Position numbers and translations under genes: made by a program. Below, piece after piece: positions 1 through 7,715 of a stretch of 64,000 nt of DNA. The stretch spans positions 1 to 64,000 of the forward strand of contig CAKOTX010000005.1 in NCBI GenBank assembly GCA_934120315.1, written 5' to 3'. The stretch comes from an uncultured Clostridia bacterium. Its GTDB lineage: Bacteria > Bacillota > Clostridia > TANB77 > CAG-508. The notes beneath the pieces are model-generated. The model made no database searches. It saw only the letters and a list, made by a program, of their open reading frames with translations, and had not been told where the DNA came from. Positions within the stretch are counted from its first letter, which is position 1; each line of letters begins with the position of its first letter.

Positions 1-502
1 CACTAGTTGCATAAATATCTAGTATTTTTCTCCAAAATACTTTTTCAGATGAACGAATATCTCTAATTTTTTCTAATACTTCTTCAAAATATGTTCCACC
101 GCCATTATTCTTGAACCTTTTAACATTAAGGTTATATCCTTTTATTAGATATTCTTTTATCAGTTTATTTGCCCATATTCTAAATTGTGTACCTCGAACT
201 GATCTTACTCTATATCCCACTGATATAATTAAATCTAAATTATAAAATTTTGTTTTATATTTTTTTCCATCTTTAGCAGTTAGTAAGGAATCCTTACTAA
301 CTGAATTTTCTTGTAGTTCTCCTTCTTGAAAGATATTTTTTATATGCATTGTTATATTGTTTCTAGTTGTATTAAATAATTCAGCCATTGAATTTTGAGT
401 AAGCCATACATTTTCGTCTTCTAATCTTACTTCAATATCAACTTGTCCATCATCCGTTGTATAAATTATAAAATTATTTTGTTCATTTAATTCATTATCC
501 AT
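1..502 (-). CDS. RhuM-like protein, 3' end cut by the window
   Basis: Reads from an ATG at 502 to the window edge, about 167 codons, with no stop. The product begins MDNELNEQ and contains WLTQNSMAELF, TKFYNLDLIISVGYRV and RSVRGTQFRIWA, which are hallmarks of the RhuM family (named from a Salmonella pathogenicity-island gene, often found on mobile or accessory DNA; biochemical role unknown). The ATG has AAGGGAG about 9 nt upstream and a consensus promoter beyond it. A 27-bp palindrome lies inside the coding sequence at 277-303. The C-terminal part is outside the window, so completeness cannot be judged. Confidence 0.85.
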   Translation of the reverse strand, partial: MDNELNEQNNFIIYTTDDGQVDIEVRLEDENVWLTQNSMAELFNTTRNNITMHIKNIFQEGELQENSVSKDSLLTAKDGKKYKTKFYNLDLIISVGYRVRSVRGTQFRIWANKLIKEYLIKGYNLNVKRFKNNGGGTYFEEVLEKIRDIRSSEKVFWRKILDIYATS

Positions 503-562
503 TAAGTAAAACTCCCTTCAAAGTTTATTTTCTATCTGATTACCTTTTAAATATCAATTATA

Positions 563-591
563 ATTTTACGTAAAACATTTGTTTCTGTCAA
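563..591 (-). promoter_or_regulatory. Promoter of RhuM-like gene
   Basis: On the minus strand TTGACA (586-591), a 17-nt spacer and TAAAAT (563-568) lie about 60 nt upstream of the ATG at 502. This is a near-consensus sigma-A promoter. Confidence 0.7.
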
Positions 592-616
592 TAGTAAAAA
601 TAAATTCAAATTATTA

Positions 617-1069
617 CTAAAGTTCAAACTTATACAAATCTTCACCTGATTTTAATTTTTTTATAAAAATCACTCCAAATTTTTCATAATAATTTTTTAA
701 ATCCGTTTTTAAATATAGTATTGAAAACCCTCTATTTTTTGCTTCTTTTAATATAGCATCATTTAATATTCGAGAATATCCATTATTCCTATATCTTTCT
801 TTAACATACATTGTAGCATACCAAGGAGTTAATTCTCTTTCCTCTTCACAATCCTTAGGAAAAATAGATATAAATCCTATCAGATTATTGTTATCTATTA
901 AAATTAACTTGCAAAAAGACTTATTATTAAATGAATTAAGAATTTTCTCTTTTTTTGCTTTAATTCTATCTTTTTTATTTTCTTCTTTATTGTTTGCCCA
1001 TTCTTCATATTCTAAATTTGCAACTTCATCTAAATATTCTATTTTATCTTTCAAATTATATATTTTCAC
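617..1069 (-). CDS. GNAT family N-acetyltransferase
   Basis: 150-residue single-domain protein. The C-terminal half carries the acetyl-CoA binding region of the GNAT fold (YVKERYRNNGYSRILNDAIL, the RxxGxG/A-like loop and helix), followed by the usual beta strand and YEKFGV motif. The substrate cannot be deduced. The start is a GTG at 1067-1069 preceded by AGGAG with 6-nt spacing; no better in-frame ATG lies nearby. It is a monocistronic unit with its own TTGAAA/TATAAT promoter just downstream of the htpG terminator. Confidence 0.85.
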   Translation of the reverse strand: MKIYNLKDKIEYLDEVANLEYEEWANNKEENKKDRIKAKKEKILNSFNNKSFCKLILIDNNNLIGFISIFPKDCEEERELTPWYATMYVKERYRNNGYSRILNDAILKEAKNRGFSILYLKTDLKNYYEKFGVIFIKKLKSGEDLYKFEL

Positions 1070-1125
1070 TATTTACTCCTTTTTTTGTCCAACATCAACA
1101 ATAAATTACTATTTTTTATGTTCAT

Positions 1126-1166
1126 ATTATATAATATAAGACTGATAATTTCAACTAATTATCAGC
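1126..1166 (-). promoter_or_regulatory. GNAT gene promoter with inverted repeat over -35
   Basis: TTGAAA (1149-1154), a 17-nt spacer and TATAAT (1126-1131) face the GNAT gene. A perfect 9-bp inverted repeat (CTGATAATT, 6-nt loop, AATTATCAG; 1143-1166) is centred on the -35 box, which could be an operator. Confidence 0.6.
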
Positions 1167-1178
1167 CCTATTTATTGT

Positions 1179-1213
1179 AAAACGAATACGCCACATACAC
1201 ATATGACGCATTC
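1179..1213 (-). terminator. Rho-independent terminator of htpG
   Basis: Minus-strand RNA forms a 13-bp stem with a GUGU loop (1184-1213, four G-U pairs) followed by GUUUU, seven nucleotides after the htpG stop codon. Confidence 0.75.
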
Positions 1214-1220
1214 TTCCAAA

Positions 1221-3107
1221 TTATTTTGCAATTAAATTACAAATCAAATTACTAATCTCTGTTGGATTTTCAATAGGCAATCCTTCTATCAATCTAGCTT
1301 GTGCATATAAAACTTTAGTATATTCTTTAAGTTCTTCTTTATTAGAAGCATATAATTCCTTAATCTTCTTTGCAATTGGATGATTTTCATTAATCTCTAA
1401 TATAGTTTGAGCTTTTACCTTTTCTTCATTATTAGGCATAGCATTAATTACTTTTTCCATCTTAACAGAAATTGCACCTTCACTTGTTATACAAACTGGG
1501 TGATTCTTTAATTTGTGAGTATATCTAACTTTATCAACTTCTTCTCCAACCGCTTCTTTCATAACTTCAAACATATCTTTATTTTCATCATTAACCTTTT
1601 GAAGCTCTTCTTTTTCTTCTTTTGTCTCTAAATCTATGTTATCTGCACAAACGTTTGCAAACTTCTTTCCATTATATTCTTGTAGTGTTTGCATTATAAA
1701 TTCATCAACATTTTCAGCAAGATATAAAATTTCATATCCTTTATCTTTTACACCTTCTACTTGTGGTAACATATCTATTTTATCAACAGACTCTCCTGAA
1801 GCATAATAAATAGTATCTTGTCCTTCTTTCATTCTAGAAACATATTCATCTAATGTTACAAGTTTCTTCTCTGCTGAAGAATGGAACATTAGCAAGTCTT
1901 TTAATTTGTCTTTATTCATTCCATAATTATCATAAGTTCCGTATTTTAATTGCATTCCAAATGTATTAAAGAATTTTTCATATTCTTCCCTATCATTTTT
2001 AAGCATATTTTGTAATTCTGTTCTAATTTTATTTTCAAGATTTTTTGCTATAACTCTTAATTGTCTATCATGTTGTAACATCTCTCTTGAAATATTTAAA
2101 GATAAGTCTGGACTATCTACTAGTCCTTTTACAAATCCAAAATAGTCTGGTAATAATTCACTACATTTGTTCATTATTAGTACACCATTTGAATATAATT
2201 GCAATCCTTTTTCATATGCTTGTGAATAGTAATCATATGGTAAATGTGATGGTATATATAATAATGCTGTATATGTGAATTGTCCTTCTACTGATGAATG
2301 AATTACTTTTAGTGGTGGCATAAAGTCACTAAATTTTTCTGTGTAGAAGTTATTGTATTCTTCTTTTGTTACTTTGCTTTTTTCTCTTTTCCAGATAGGA
2401 ACCATACTGTTCATTGTTTCTGTTTCTACTTTTGTTTCAAATTCATTTTCAGTTCCTTCTTTTTTCTCTTTATGTTCTACATCCATTTTTATAGGATATC
2501 TAATATAGTCTGAATATTTTCTTATTAATTCTTGTATTTTATAGTCTTCTAGATAATTACTATATTTTTCATCATCATTATCTTCTTTTATGTGTAATGT
2601 TATTGTTGTTCCTATATCTTGTTTATCACTTGGCTCTATTGTATAACCTTCAGCACCTGTTGATTCCCATTTATGCGCTTGTTCTTCATCAACTGATTTA
2701 CTTTCTACTGTTAGTTTATCACTAACTATAAATGCTGAATAGAATCCAACACCGAATTGTCCTATTATAGAAATATCATCTTTTTTCTCATTTGCCTCTT
2801 TGAATGCTAATGAACCACTTTGTGCTATTGTTCCTAAATTATTTTCTAATTCTTGTTCTGTCATTCCACATCCATTATCTGTTATTCTTATTTCACGTTT
2901 TTCTTTGTCTAATTCTATTTTAATTTCTAATTTTGAACGATCTACATTTAAATTTTTATCTGTTAATGAACGATAATATAATTTGTCCATCGCATCACTC
3001 GCATTTGAAATTAATTCTCTTAAAAATATCTCTTTGTTTGTATAAATTGAATTTATCATTAAATCTAATAGTCTTTTAGATTCTGCTTTGAATTGTTTTT
3101 TACTCAT
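1221..3107 (-). CDS. htpG: Molecular chaperone HtpG (Hsp90)
   Basis: 628 residues, the normal length for bacterial Hsp90. The N-terminal GHKL ATPase domain shows ELISNASDAMDKL, DNGCGM and IGQFGVGFYSAF, the ATP-binding motifs. The middle domain (IPIWKREKS, FVKGLVDSPDLSLNISREML) and the C-terminal dimerisation domain follow. It is a cytosolic, ATP-dependent chaperone that remodels unfolding proteins. The ATG at 3107 has AAGGAGAG upstream. The gene is transcribed alone from a TTGACA/TATAAT promoter overlapped by a CIRCE-like operator nearly identical to that of clpB, so heat-shock control by an HrcA-type repressor is likely. Confidence 0.98.
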   Translation of the reverse strand: MSKKQFKAESKRLLDLMINSIYTNKEIFLRELISNASDAMDKLYYRSLTDKNLNVDRSKLEIKIELDKEKREIRITDNGCGMTEQELENNLGTIAQSGSLAFKEANEKKDDISIIGQFGVGFYSAFIVSDKLTVESKSVDEEQAHKWESTGAEGYTIEPSDKQDIGTTITLHIKEDNDDEKYSNYLEDYKIQELIRKYSDYIRYPIKMDVEHKEKKEGTENEFETKVETETMNSMVPIWKREKSKVTKEEYNNFYTEKFSDFMPPLKVIHSSVEGQFTYTALLYIPSHLPYDYYSQAYEKGLQLYSNGVLIMNKCSELLPDYFGFVKGLVDSPDLSLNISREMLQHDRQLRVIAKNLENKIRTELQNMLKNDREEYEKFFNTFGMQLKYGTYDNYGMNKDKLKDLLMFHSSAEKKLVTLDEYVSRMKEGQDTIYYASGESVDKIDMLPQVEGVKDKGYEILYLAENVDEFIMQTLQEYNGKKFANVCADNIDLETKEEKEELQKVNDENKDMFEVMKEAVGEEVDKVRYTHKLKNHPVCITSEGAISVKMEKVINAMPNNEEKVKAQTILEINENHPIAKKIKELYASNKEELKEYTKVLYAQARLIEGLPIENPTEISNLICNLIAK

Positions 3108-3136
3108 AATAAAAACACTCTCCTTTTCAAGTGCTA

Positions 3137-3165
3137 ATTATATATCTATATATTAGCAATGTCAA
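3137..3165 (-). promoter_or_regulatory. htpG promoter
   Basis: Minus strand: TTGACA (3160-3165), 17-nt spacer, TATAAT (3137-3142). A perfect match to the sigma-A consensus, 30 nt upstream of the htpG start codon. Confidence 0.85.
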
Positions 3166-3179
3166 TAGTAGAGTGCCAA
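3153..3179 (-). promoter_or_regulatory. CIRCE-like heat-shock operator of htpG
   Basis: On the plus strand TTAGCAATG-N9-GAGTGCCAA, compared with the CIRCE consensus TTAGCACTC-N9-GAGTGCTAA. One arm matches 8/9 and the other 7/9, with the correct 9-nt spacer. The spacer is identical to that of the clpB element at 21533-21559. The -35 hexamer of the promoter lies inside it, so a bound HrcA-type repressor would block RNA polymerase. Confidence 0.7.
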
Positions 3180-3180
3180 G

Positions 3181-3372
3181 TTTCACACAATTTTCACATT
3201 ATATTTAAATATTATTTGAAAAACTATATACAAATTAAAAAAAGCAGTGTATAATTTAACTATTAATATGAATAATATTAATATGGGTCTTAAATAATTT
3301 ACTAAATTAGGACCTGACCCGTGCTGACGGTAGTCGTCGCAAAAAGCCATTTATAGTATACAAAAAAAATAT
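3181..3372. other. Non-coding stretch with an unexplained GC-richer island
   Basis: AT-rich DNA without a credible ORF. A GC-richer block at 3308-3340 can fold with flanking DNA (GGGTC at 3285-3289 with GACCC at 3316-3320; GACG/CGTC around 3326-3338). It lies between the htpG operator and the antitoxin RNA promoter. No RNA family was recognised. Confidence 0.3.
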
Positions 3373-3401
3373 TTGACAATTCTCAATAAATGATGTATAC
3401 T
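3373..3401 (+). promoter_or_regulatory. Promoter of the antisense (antitoxin) RNA
   Basis: TTGACA (3373-3378), 17-nt spacer, TATACT (3396-3401). Predicted start is about 3408, giving an RNA of about 68 nt up to the terminator. Confidence 0.8.
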
Positions 3402-3407
3402 ATAATT

Positions 3408-3475
3408 AACTTATAAGTTAAAGATCAAAAGATTATAAGATGTTCGATATGTGTTGGCTACACATATCTTTTTTT
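3408..3475 (+). ncRNA. Putative type I antitoxin RNA (RNAII-like)
   Basis: A short transcription unit bounded by a strong promoter and a terminator (9-bp stem 3446-3454/3460-3468, then seven Ts). It contains AAGATCAAAAGAT (3421-3433) and GATGTTC (3439-3445). Both occur again, in the same order and on the same strand, at 3594-3606 and 3614-3620, flanking the start codon of the convergent 29-aa ORF. The RNA is therefore complementary to the toxin mRNA on both sides of its AUG. Size, convergent layout and direct repeats match the par/fst RNAII scheme of plasmid pAD1. It has no ORF of its own. Function is inferred from structure only. Confidence 0.8.
3446..3475 (+). terminator. Terminator of the antisense RNA
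   Basis: GATATGTGT, 5-nt loop, ACACATATC and seven Ts. Confidence 0.85.
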
Positions 3476-3479
3476 ATGC

Positions 3480-3509
3480 AAAAAAGAAGTGGCTGGCTAG
3501 ACCACTTCT
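3480..3509 (-). terminator. Terminator of the toxin mRNA
   Basis: Minus strand AGAAGTGG, 9-nt loop, CCACTTCT and a six-T run. It lies back to back with the antisense RNA terminator. Confidence 0.8.
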
Positions 3510-3521
3510 GATTAGTTTATA

Positions 3522-3611
3522 CTAATCTTTCTTGTTGTTTTCTTGATTATTTTCATTCTTACTTTTTAGTAATTCTTGAATTAATAACCAAATAAGATCA
3601 AAAGATGTCAT
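3522..3611 (-). CDS. Putative 29-aa type I toxin peptide (Fst/par-like)
   Basis: ATG at 3609-3611, stop TAG at 3522-3524. The peptide starts MTSFDLIWLLIQELLKSK: a hydrophobic segment (residues 4-15) followed by a highly charged, Asn/Lys-rich tail ending KKD. This is the build of small membrane-acting toxins such as Fst, although there is no clear sequence identity. A perfect GGAGGT site lies 9 nt upstream. The start codon is flanked by two sequences that recur in the convergent antisense RNA at 3408-3475, so translation initiation would be blocked by pairing. The mRNA (about 3641-3480) has its own promoter and terminator. It is too short for standard gene callers. Confidence 0.75.
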   Translation of the reverse strand: MTSFDLIWLLIQELLKSKNENNQENNKKD

Positions 3612-3620
3612 TAGATGTTC
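3594..3620. repeat. Direct-repeat pair shared with the antisense RNA
   Basis: AAGATCAAAAGAT (3594-3606) and GATGTTC (3614-3620) repeat those at 3421-3433 and 3439-3445, with 7 nt instead of 5 nt between them. They are equivalent to DRa/DRb of par-type loci. The toxin start codon (3609-3611) lies between them. Confidence 0.8.
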
Positions 3621-3647
3621 ACCTCCATTCACTAGGAAGATGTTTGT

Positions 3648-3676
3648 ATTATACAACATATATTTTTATAAGTCTA
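3648..3676 (-). promoter_or_regulatory. Promoter of the toxin mRNA
   Basis: TAGACT (3671-3676), 17-nt spacer, TATAAT (3648-3653) on the minus strand. The -10 box is perfect and the -35 box matches 4/6. Confidence 0.65.
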
Positions 3677-3692
3677 TAATAAATCAAATTTT

Positions 3693-5021
3693 TTATAACC
3701 TCATAATTGCTGTTGCAATTTGGAAATATACTAATATTGATAAAACATCAACAATAGTAGTAATTAAAGGTGCAGCCATTATCGCTGGGTCTAGTTTTAA
3801 TTTTTTAGCTATTAATGGTAACAAACAACCAATTGACTTAGACAAAATTACGGTTACACATATACTTAATCCAACTGTAACTGCTAATTGTAAATTATTA
3901 TATTGCACAAAAATTCTCAATCCATTTACAAGTGTTAGTATCACTCCTACTACAAGAGCTACTCTAACTTCTTTCCATAAAATCTTTAATGCATCTTTAG
4001 GTTCTAGCTCATCTGTTGCAAGTCCACGAATTATCAATGTAGAACTTTGTGAACCACAATTTCCTCCTGTATCCATTATCATAGGAATAAAAGCTACTAA
4101 TATTGGAATTGCTGCAAATGCATTTTCATAATTTGTTATAATGGCTCCTGTTATAATTGATGAAAGCATTAAAAATAATAACCAAACAATTCTATTTTTA
4201 GCATGTTTCCATACTGATGTTTCAAAATAACCATCTTCTGTTGGTTGCATAGCTGCCATTTTTTCGAAGTCTTCTTCTACCTCATCCTGTAATACATTAA
4301 TAGCATCATCTACTGTTACAATCCCAACCAATCTATTTTCATTATCTACTACAGGTAATGCATATAAATCATATTTATCAAACTTCTTAGCTACTTCCTC
4401 TTGGTCTTCTAAGGTATTTACTGAGATTATATTTGTTTCCATCAAATCAGAAATTAAGCAATTTTCTTTTGCTAATAATATTTCTTTTATACTTACAATT
4501 CCTTGTAATATTCTGTTTTGATTTAAAACATAACATGTATATATTGTTTCAGAGTTAACTGCTAATTTACGAATTCTATCAAGTGCTTGCTCAATTGTCA
4601 TATTTTCTTTCAAATCTACAAATTCTGTTGTCATTATGCTTCCAGCACTATCTTCTGGATATTTTAACAATTCATTTATTGTTTTTCTATCTTCTTTATT
4701 TACGGCTTTTAAAATCTTTTTTACCACATTTGATGGCATTTCTTCTATTAAATCTACTGTATCATCCATAAATAATTCATCTAATATGCCTTTTAACTCT
4801 TTATCTGTTAAATCACTTATTAGCTTTTCTCTCATGTCTGATTCCATATAAGAAAATGTCATTCCTGCTTTTTCTTTTGACAAAAGTCTAAAGATTATAA
4901 CAGCATCTTCTTTAGTAGATTCGTCTAATATGCTTGATATATCAGCACTTTTCATTTCACTTAATTTTGCTTTTAATTCTGAAAATTTTCTGTTTTTTAT
5001 TAATTCAACTATTTCTTCCAT
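3693..5021 (-). CDS. mgtE: Magnesium transporter MgtE (second copy)
   Basis: 442 residues from the ATG at 5021. An upstream in-frame GTG at 5030 is possible, but the AGGGG site sits 8 nt from the ATG and too close to the GTG. Domain order is MgtE N-terminal superhelix (about 1-125), a CBS pair (about 130-250, with DLYALPVVDNENRLVGIVTVDDAI), then five membrane helices (PIIVAFIPMIMDTGGNCGSQSS region, PAIMAAPLITTIVDV). MgtE is a Mg2+-gated channel for Mg2+ uptake. It is closely related to the gene 17 nt upstream (5039-6379), a tandem duplication within a tyrS-mgtE-mgtE transcription unit. No clear terminator follows. Confidence 0.95.
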   Translation of the reverse strand: MEEIVELIKNRKFSELKAKLSEMKSADISSILDESTKEDAVIIFRLLSKEKAGMTFSYMESDMREKLISDLTDKELKGILDELFMDDTVDLIEEMPSNVVKKILKAVNKEDRKTINELLKYPEDSAGSIMTTEFVDLKENMTIEQALDRIRKLAVNSETIYTCYVLNQNRILQGIVSIKEILLAKENCLISDLMETNIISVNTLEDQEEVAKKFDKYDLYALPVVDNENRLVGIVTVDDAINVLQDEVEEDFEKMAAMQPTEDGYFETSVWKHAKNRIVWLLFLMLSSIITGAIITNYENAFAAIPILVAFIPMIMDTGGNCGSQSSTLIIRGLATDELEPKDALKILWKEVRVALVVGVILTLVNGLRIFVQYNNLQLAVTVGLSICVTVILSKSIGCLLPLIAKKLKLDPAIMAAPLITTIVDVLSILVYFQIATAIMRL

Positions 5022-5038
5022 TTTAATCACCCCTTACT

Positions 5039-6379
5039 TTAAAGTCCCATAATAGATGTAGCTACTTGAAAATATACTAATATTGAACATACATCTACTA
5101 ATGTTGTAATAAGTGGTGCAGCCATAATGGCTGGATCCAATTTTAATCTTTTTGCAAGCATTGGCAAAACACAGCCTAATACTTTTGAAATAATTGTGGT
5201 TACTATTAAAGTAATTCCTAAAACTACTGCAAGTTGGATATCTCTATATTGAACTATTACTCTTATAGCATTAACTATTGCAAGTGCAACTCCAACTATA
5301 AAAGCAACTCTTATTTCTTTCCAAATAACTCTAAAAATATCTTTTAGTTTTATTTCATCTGTTGCAAGCCCACGAATTATTAATGTAGAACTTTGTGAAC
5401 CGCAATTTCCGCCTGTTCCCATTATCATTGGTATAAATGCAACTAATAATGGTGCTACTGCAAATGCCGCTTCATATTGTGCTAATATATTTCCTGTTAT
5501 CGCTGCTGATAGCATCAATATCAATAACCACACAATTCTATTTTTAGCATGCTTCCATACTGATGTTTCAAAATATCCATCTTCTGTTGGAGTTATTGCT
5601 GCCATTTTTTCAAAGTCCTCTTGTGCCTCATCTTGTAATACATTAATAGCATCATCTACTGTTATAATTCCAACCAATCTATTTTCATTATCAACTACTG
5701 GTAATGCATAAAAATCATATTTATCAAATTTCTTAGCCACTTCTTCTTGGTCTTCTAATGTATTGGCTGATATTATATTTGTTTCCATTAATTCTTTGAT
5801 TAACTTTTCTTTTGGTGCAATTAAAATATCTTTAATATTTATTATTCCTTTTAGAATTCTCTTTTCTGTTAATACATAACAAGTATATATTGTCTCAGAA
5901 TCTGTTCCAATTTTTCTAATTCTTTTAAGAGCTTGCTCTGCTGTCATATTTTCTTTTAAATCAATAAACTCTGTTGTCATTATACTTCCAGCACTGTCTT
6001 CTGGGTATTTTAGCAACTCATTTATTGTATTTCTGTCTTCTTTATTTACTAGTTTCAATATTCTTTTTACAACATTTGATGGCATTTCTTCTATTAAGTC
6101 AACCGTGTCATCCATAAATAATTCATCTATTACTCTTTTTAATTCTCTATCTGTCAAATCTTCAAGAAGCTTTTCTCTCATGTCTGATTCCATATAAGAA
6201 AAAGCTTCTCCTGCTTGCTCTTTTGATAATAATCTGAAAATTCTGATTACATCTTCTTTATCAAATTCTTCTAATATTCCAGGAATATCAGCACTATTAA
6301 GTTCATTTAAAATTTTCTTTAATTCATTATATTTTTTGTTTGTTAGTAGGTCTTTTATTATTTCTAAATTTGTTTCCAT
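5039..6379 (-). CDS. mgtE: Magnesium transporter MgtE (first copy)
   Basis: 446 residues with the same architecture as its downstream twin: N domain with the repeated FMDDTVDLIEEMPSNVVK segment, CBS pair, and five C-terminal transmembrane helices with MGTGGNCGSQSSTLIIRG and DPAIMAAPLITT. The two proteins are near-identical in the CBS and gating helix regions and differ most in the membrane helices, so they may differ in ion preference or simply dose. The start ATG at 6379 has GGGAGAAAGG upstream. It lies 35 nt after tyrS without a terminator, suggesting co-transcription. No M-box riboswitch is visible in the short gap. Confidence 0.95.
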   Translation of the reverse strand: METNLEIIKDLLTNKKYNELKKILNELNSADIPGILEEFDKEDVIRIFRLLSKEQAGEAFSYMESDMREKLLEDLTDRELKRVIDELFMDDTVDLIEEMPSNVVKRILKLVNKEDRNTINELLKYPEDSAGSIMTTEFIDLKENMTAEQALKRIRKIGTDSETIYTCYVLTEKRILKGIINIKDILIAPKEKLIKELMETNIISANTLEDQEEVAKKFDKYDFYALPVVDNENRLVGIITVDDAINVLQDEAQEDFEKMAAITPTEDGYFETSVWKHAKNRIVWLLILMLSAAITGNILAQYEAAFAVAPLLVAFIPMIMGTGGNCGSQSSTLIIRGLATDEIKLKDIFRVIWKEIRVAFIVGVALAIVNAIRVIVQYRDIQLAVVLGITLIVTTIISKVLGCVLPMLAKRLKLDPAIMAAPLITTLVDVCSILVYFQVATSIMGL

Positions 6380-6414
6380 TTCCTTTCTCCCTTTTATTAA
6401 TTTTTAGAAATGGG

Positions 6415-7638
6415 TTATTTTCTACCTATATAGTAATTTTTCTTACCTCTCTTTATAATTATGTAAGTATTTTCTATAAACATATCATCTGATATTGTAA
6501 TTGTATTATCTGTGATTTTTTCTCCATTTATTGATACAGCTCCGCTTGAGATGAATTCTCTTGCTTCTCTTTTGCTAGAAGCGGCACCAACATTTACAAC
6601 CATATCTACTATTCCGATATTGCTTTCAACAGATTTCATATCTTGTTCATCAAACAAATCTGCAATATCTTGTTTTGTTAAGTTTTTAAATTCATTATTA
6701 AATAAGCTTTGAGCTAATTTTTCTGCTCTTTCATATTCTTCTTTTCCATGTAAAAATGTAATAATTTCTCTTGCTAAAGCTTTATGTGCTTCTCTTAACT
6801 CTGGATGTTCTGCATTTTTCTTTGCATATTCTTCAATTTCTTCTTTTGATAAGAATGTGTAAATTTTTAAATAATCTATTACCATACTATCTTCTACATT
6901 TACAAAAAATTGATATAATTTATAACTTGATGTTTTTGTTTTATCTAACCATAAAGCATTTCCTTCACTTTTTCCAAACTTCTTACCTTGAGAGTCTGTT
7001 ACTAATGGCATTGTAAATCCATAAACTTCATCACCTGTTGATTTTCTTATTAAATCAATTCCTGCTGTTATATTTCCCCATTGGTCTGAACCTGCACATT
7101 GTAAATCAACTCCATTACATTCATGTAAATGTTTGAAATCTAATGCTTGTAATATCATATATGAAAATTCTGTATATGTAATTCCAGATTCAAGTCTTCT
7201 TCTTATTATGTCTTTATCTAACATGTAATTTACATTAAAATATTTTCCGTAATCTCTTAAGAAATCTATTACATTTATATCTTGATACCAATCATTGTTG
7301 TTTACAACTTCAAATCCAAATATATCTTCTACTTGTTTTTTTAAACATTCAAAATTATGTCTTACTTGTTCTTTGCTTATCATTGCTCTTTCTGTTGTAG
7401 GTCTTGGGTCTCCTATCATTCCCGTTCCACCACCAACTAAAAGAATTGGATGATGTCCAGCTTCTTTTAATCTTTTTGATATTAAAAAACTTGATAAATG
7501 TCCAACATGTAAACTATCTGCTGTTGGATCTGTTCCTATATAAAATGTTAATCCACCTTTATTTAATTTTTCTTCTAATTCTGGACTTGATATATCTTTT
7601 ATTAATCCTCTCCATTTTAAATCTTCTACTACTGTCAT
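6415..7638 (-). CDS. tyrS: Tyrosyl-tRNA synthetase
   Basis: 407 residues, full length for the bacterial enzyme. It has the HIGH-type HVGHLSS motif, the tyrosine pocket (GGGTGMIGDP; QALDF; CAGSDQWGNI), the KMSKS-type KFGKSEG loop and a C-terminal S4 RNA-binding domain (SSKREAREFISSGAVSINGE). It charges tRNA-Tyr in the cytosol. GGGAGGAG precedes the ATG. The promoter lies at 7683-7711. The 77-nt leader is too short for a T-box, unlike many Firmicute tyrS genes. Confidence 0.98.
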   Translation of the reverse strand: MTVVEDLKWRGLIKDISSPELEEKLNKGGLTFYIGTDPTADSLHVGHLSSFLISKRLKEAGHHPILLVGGGTGMIGDPRPTTERAMISKEQVRHNFECLKKQVEDIFGFEVVNNNDWYQDINVIDFLRDYGKYFNVNYMLDKDIIRRRLESGITYTEFSYMILQALDFKHLHECNGVDLQCAGSDQWGNITAGIDLIRKSTGDEVYGFTMPLVTDSQGKKFGKSEGNALWLDKTKTSSYKLYQFFVNVEDSMVIDYLKIYTFLSKEEIEEYAKKNAEHPELREAHKALAREIITFLHGKEEYERAEKLAQSLFNNEFKNLTKQDIADLFDEQDMKSVESNIGIVDMVVNVGAASSKREAREFISSGAVSINGEKITDNTITISDDMFIENTYIIIKRGKKNYYIGRK

Positions 7639-7682
7639 ATTATATTCTCCTCCCTATGTTTCAACTGTTTTGCTATTTTTGT

Positions 7683-7711
7683 ATTATACACTAATCTACA
7701 TAATTTGTAAA
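7683..7711 (-). promoter_or_regulatory. tyrS promoter
   Basis: TTTACA (7706-7711), 17-nt spacer, TATAAT (7683-7688) on the minus strand, 45 nt upstream of tyrS. Confidence 0.7.
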
Positions 7712-7715
7712 GTTT

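Noticed and set aside
3640..4131. Plus-strand open frame of 163 codons over mgtE
   Set aside because: Antisense shadow of the mgtE membrane domain; no ribosome site, low-complexity composition, and the minus-strand product has full family motifs.
7639..7715. T-box leader for tyrS
   Set aside because: Only 77 nt between genes with a clear promoter close to the start; no T-box core (such as UGGN anti-terminator) is possible in the short leader.
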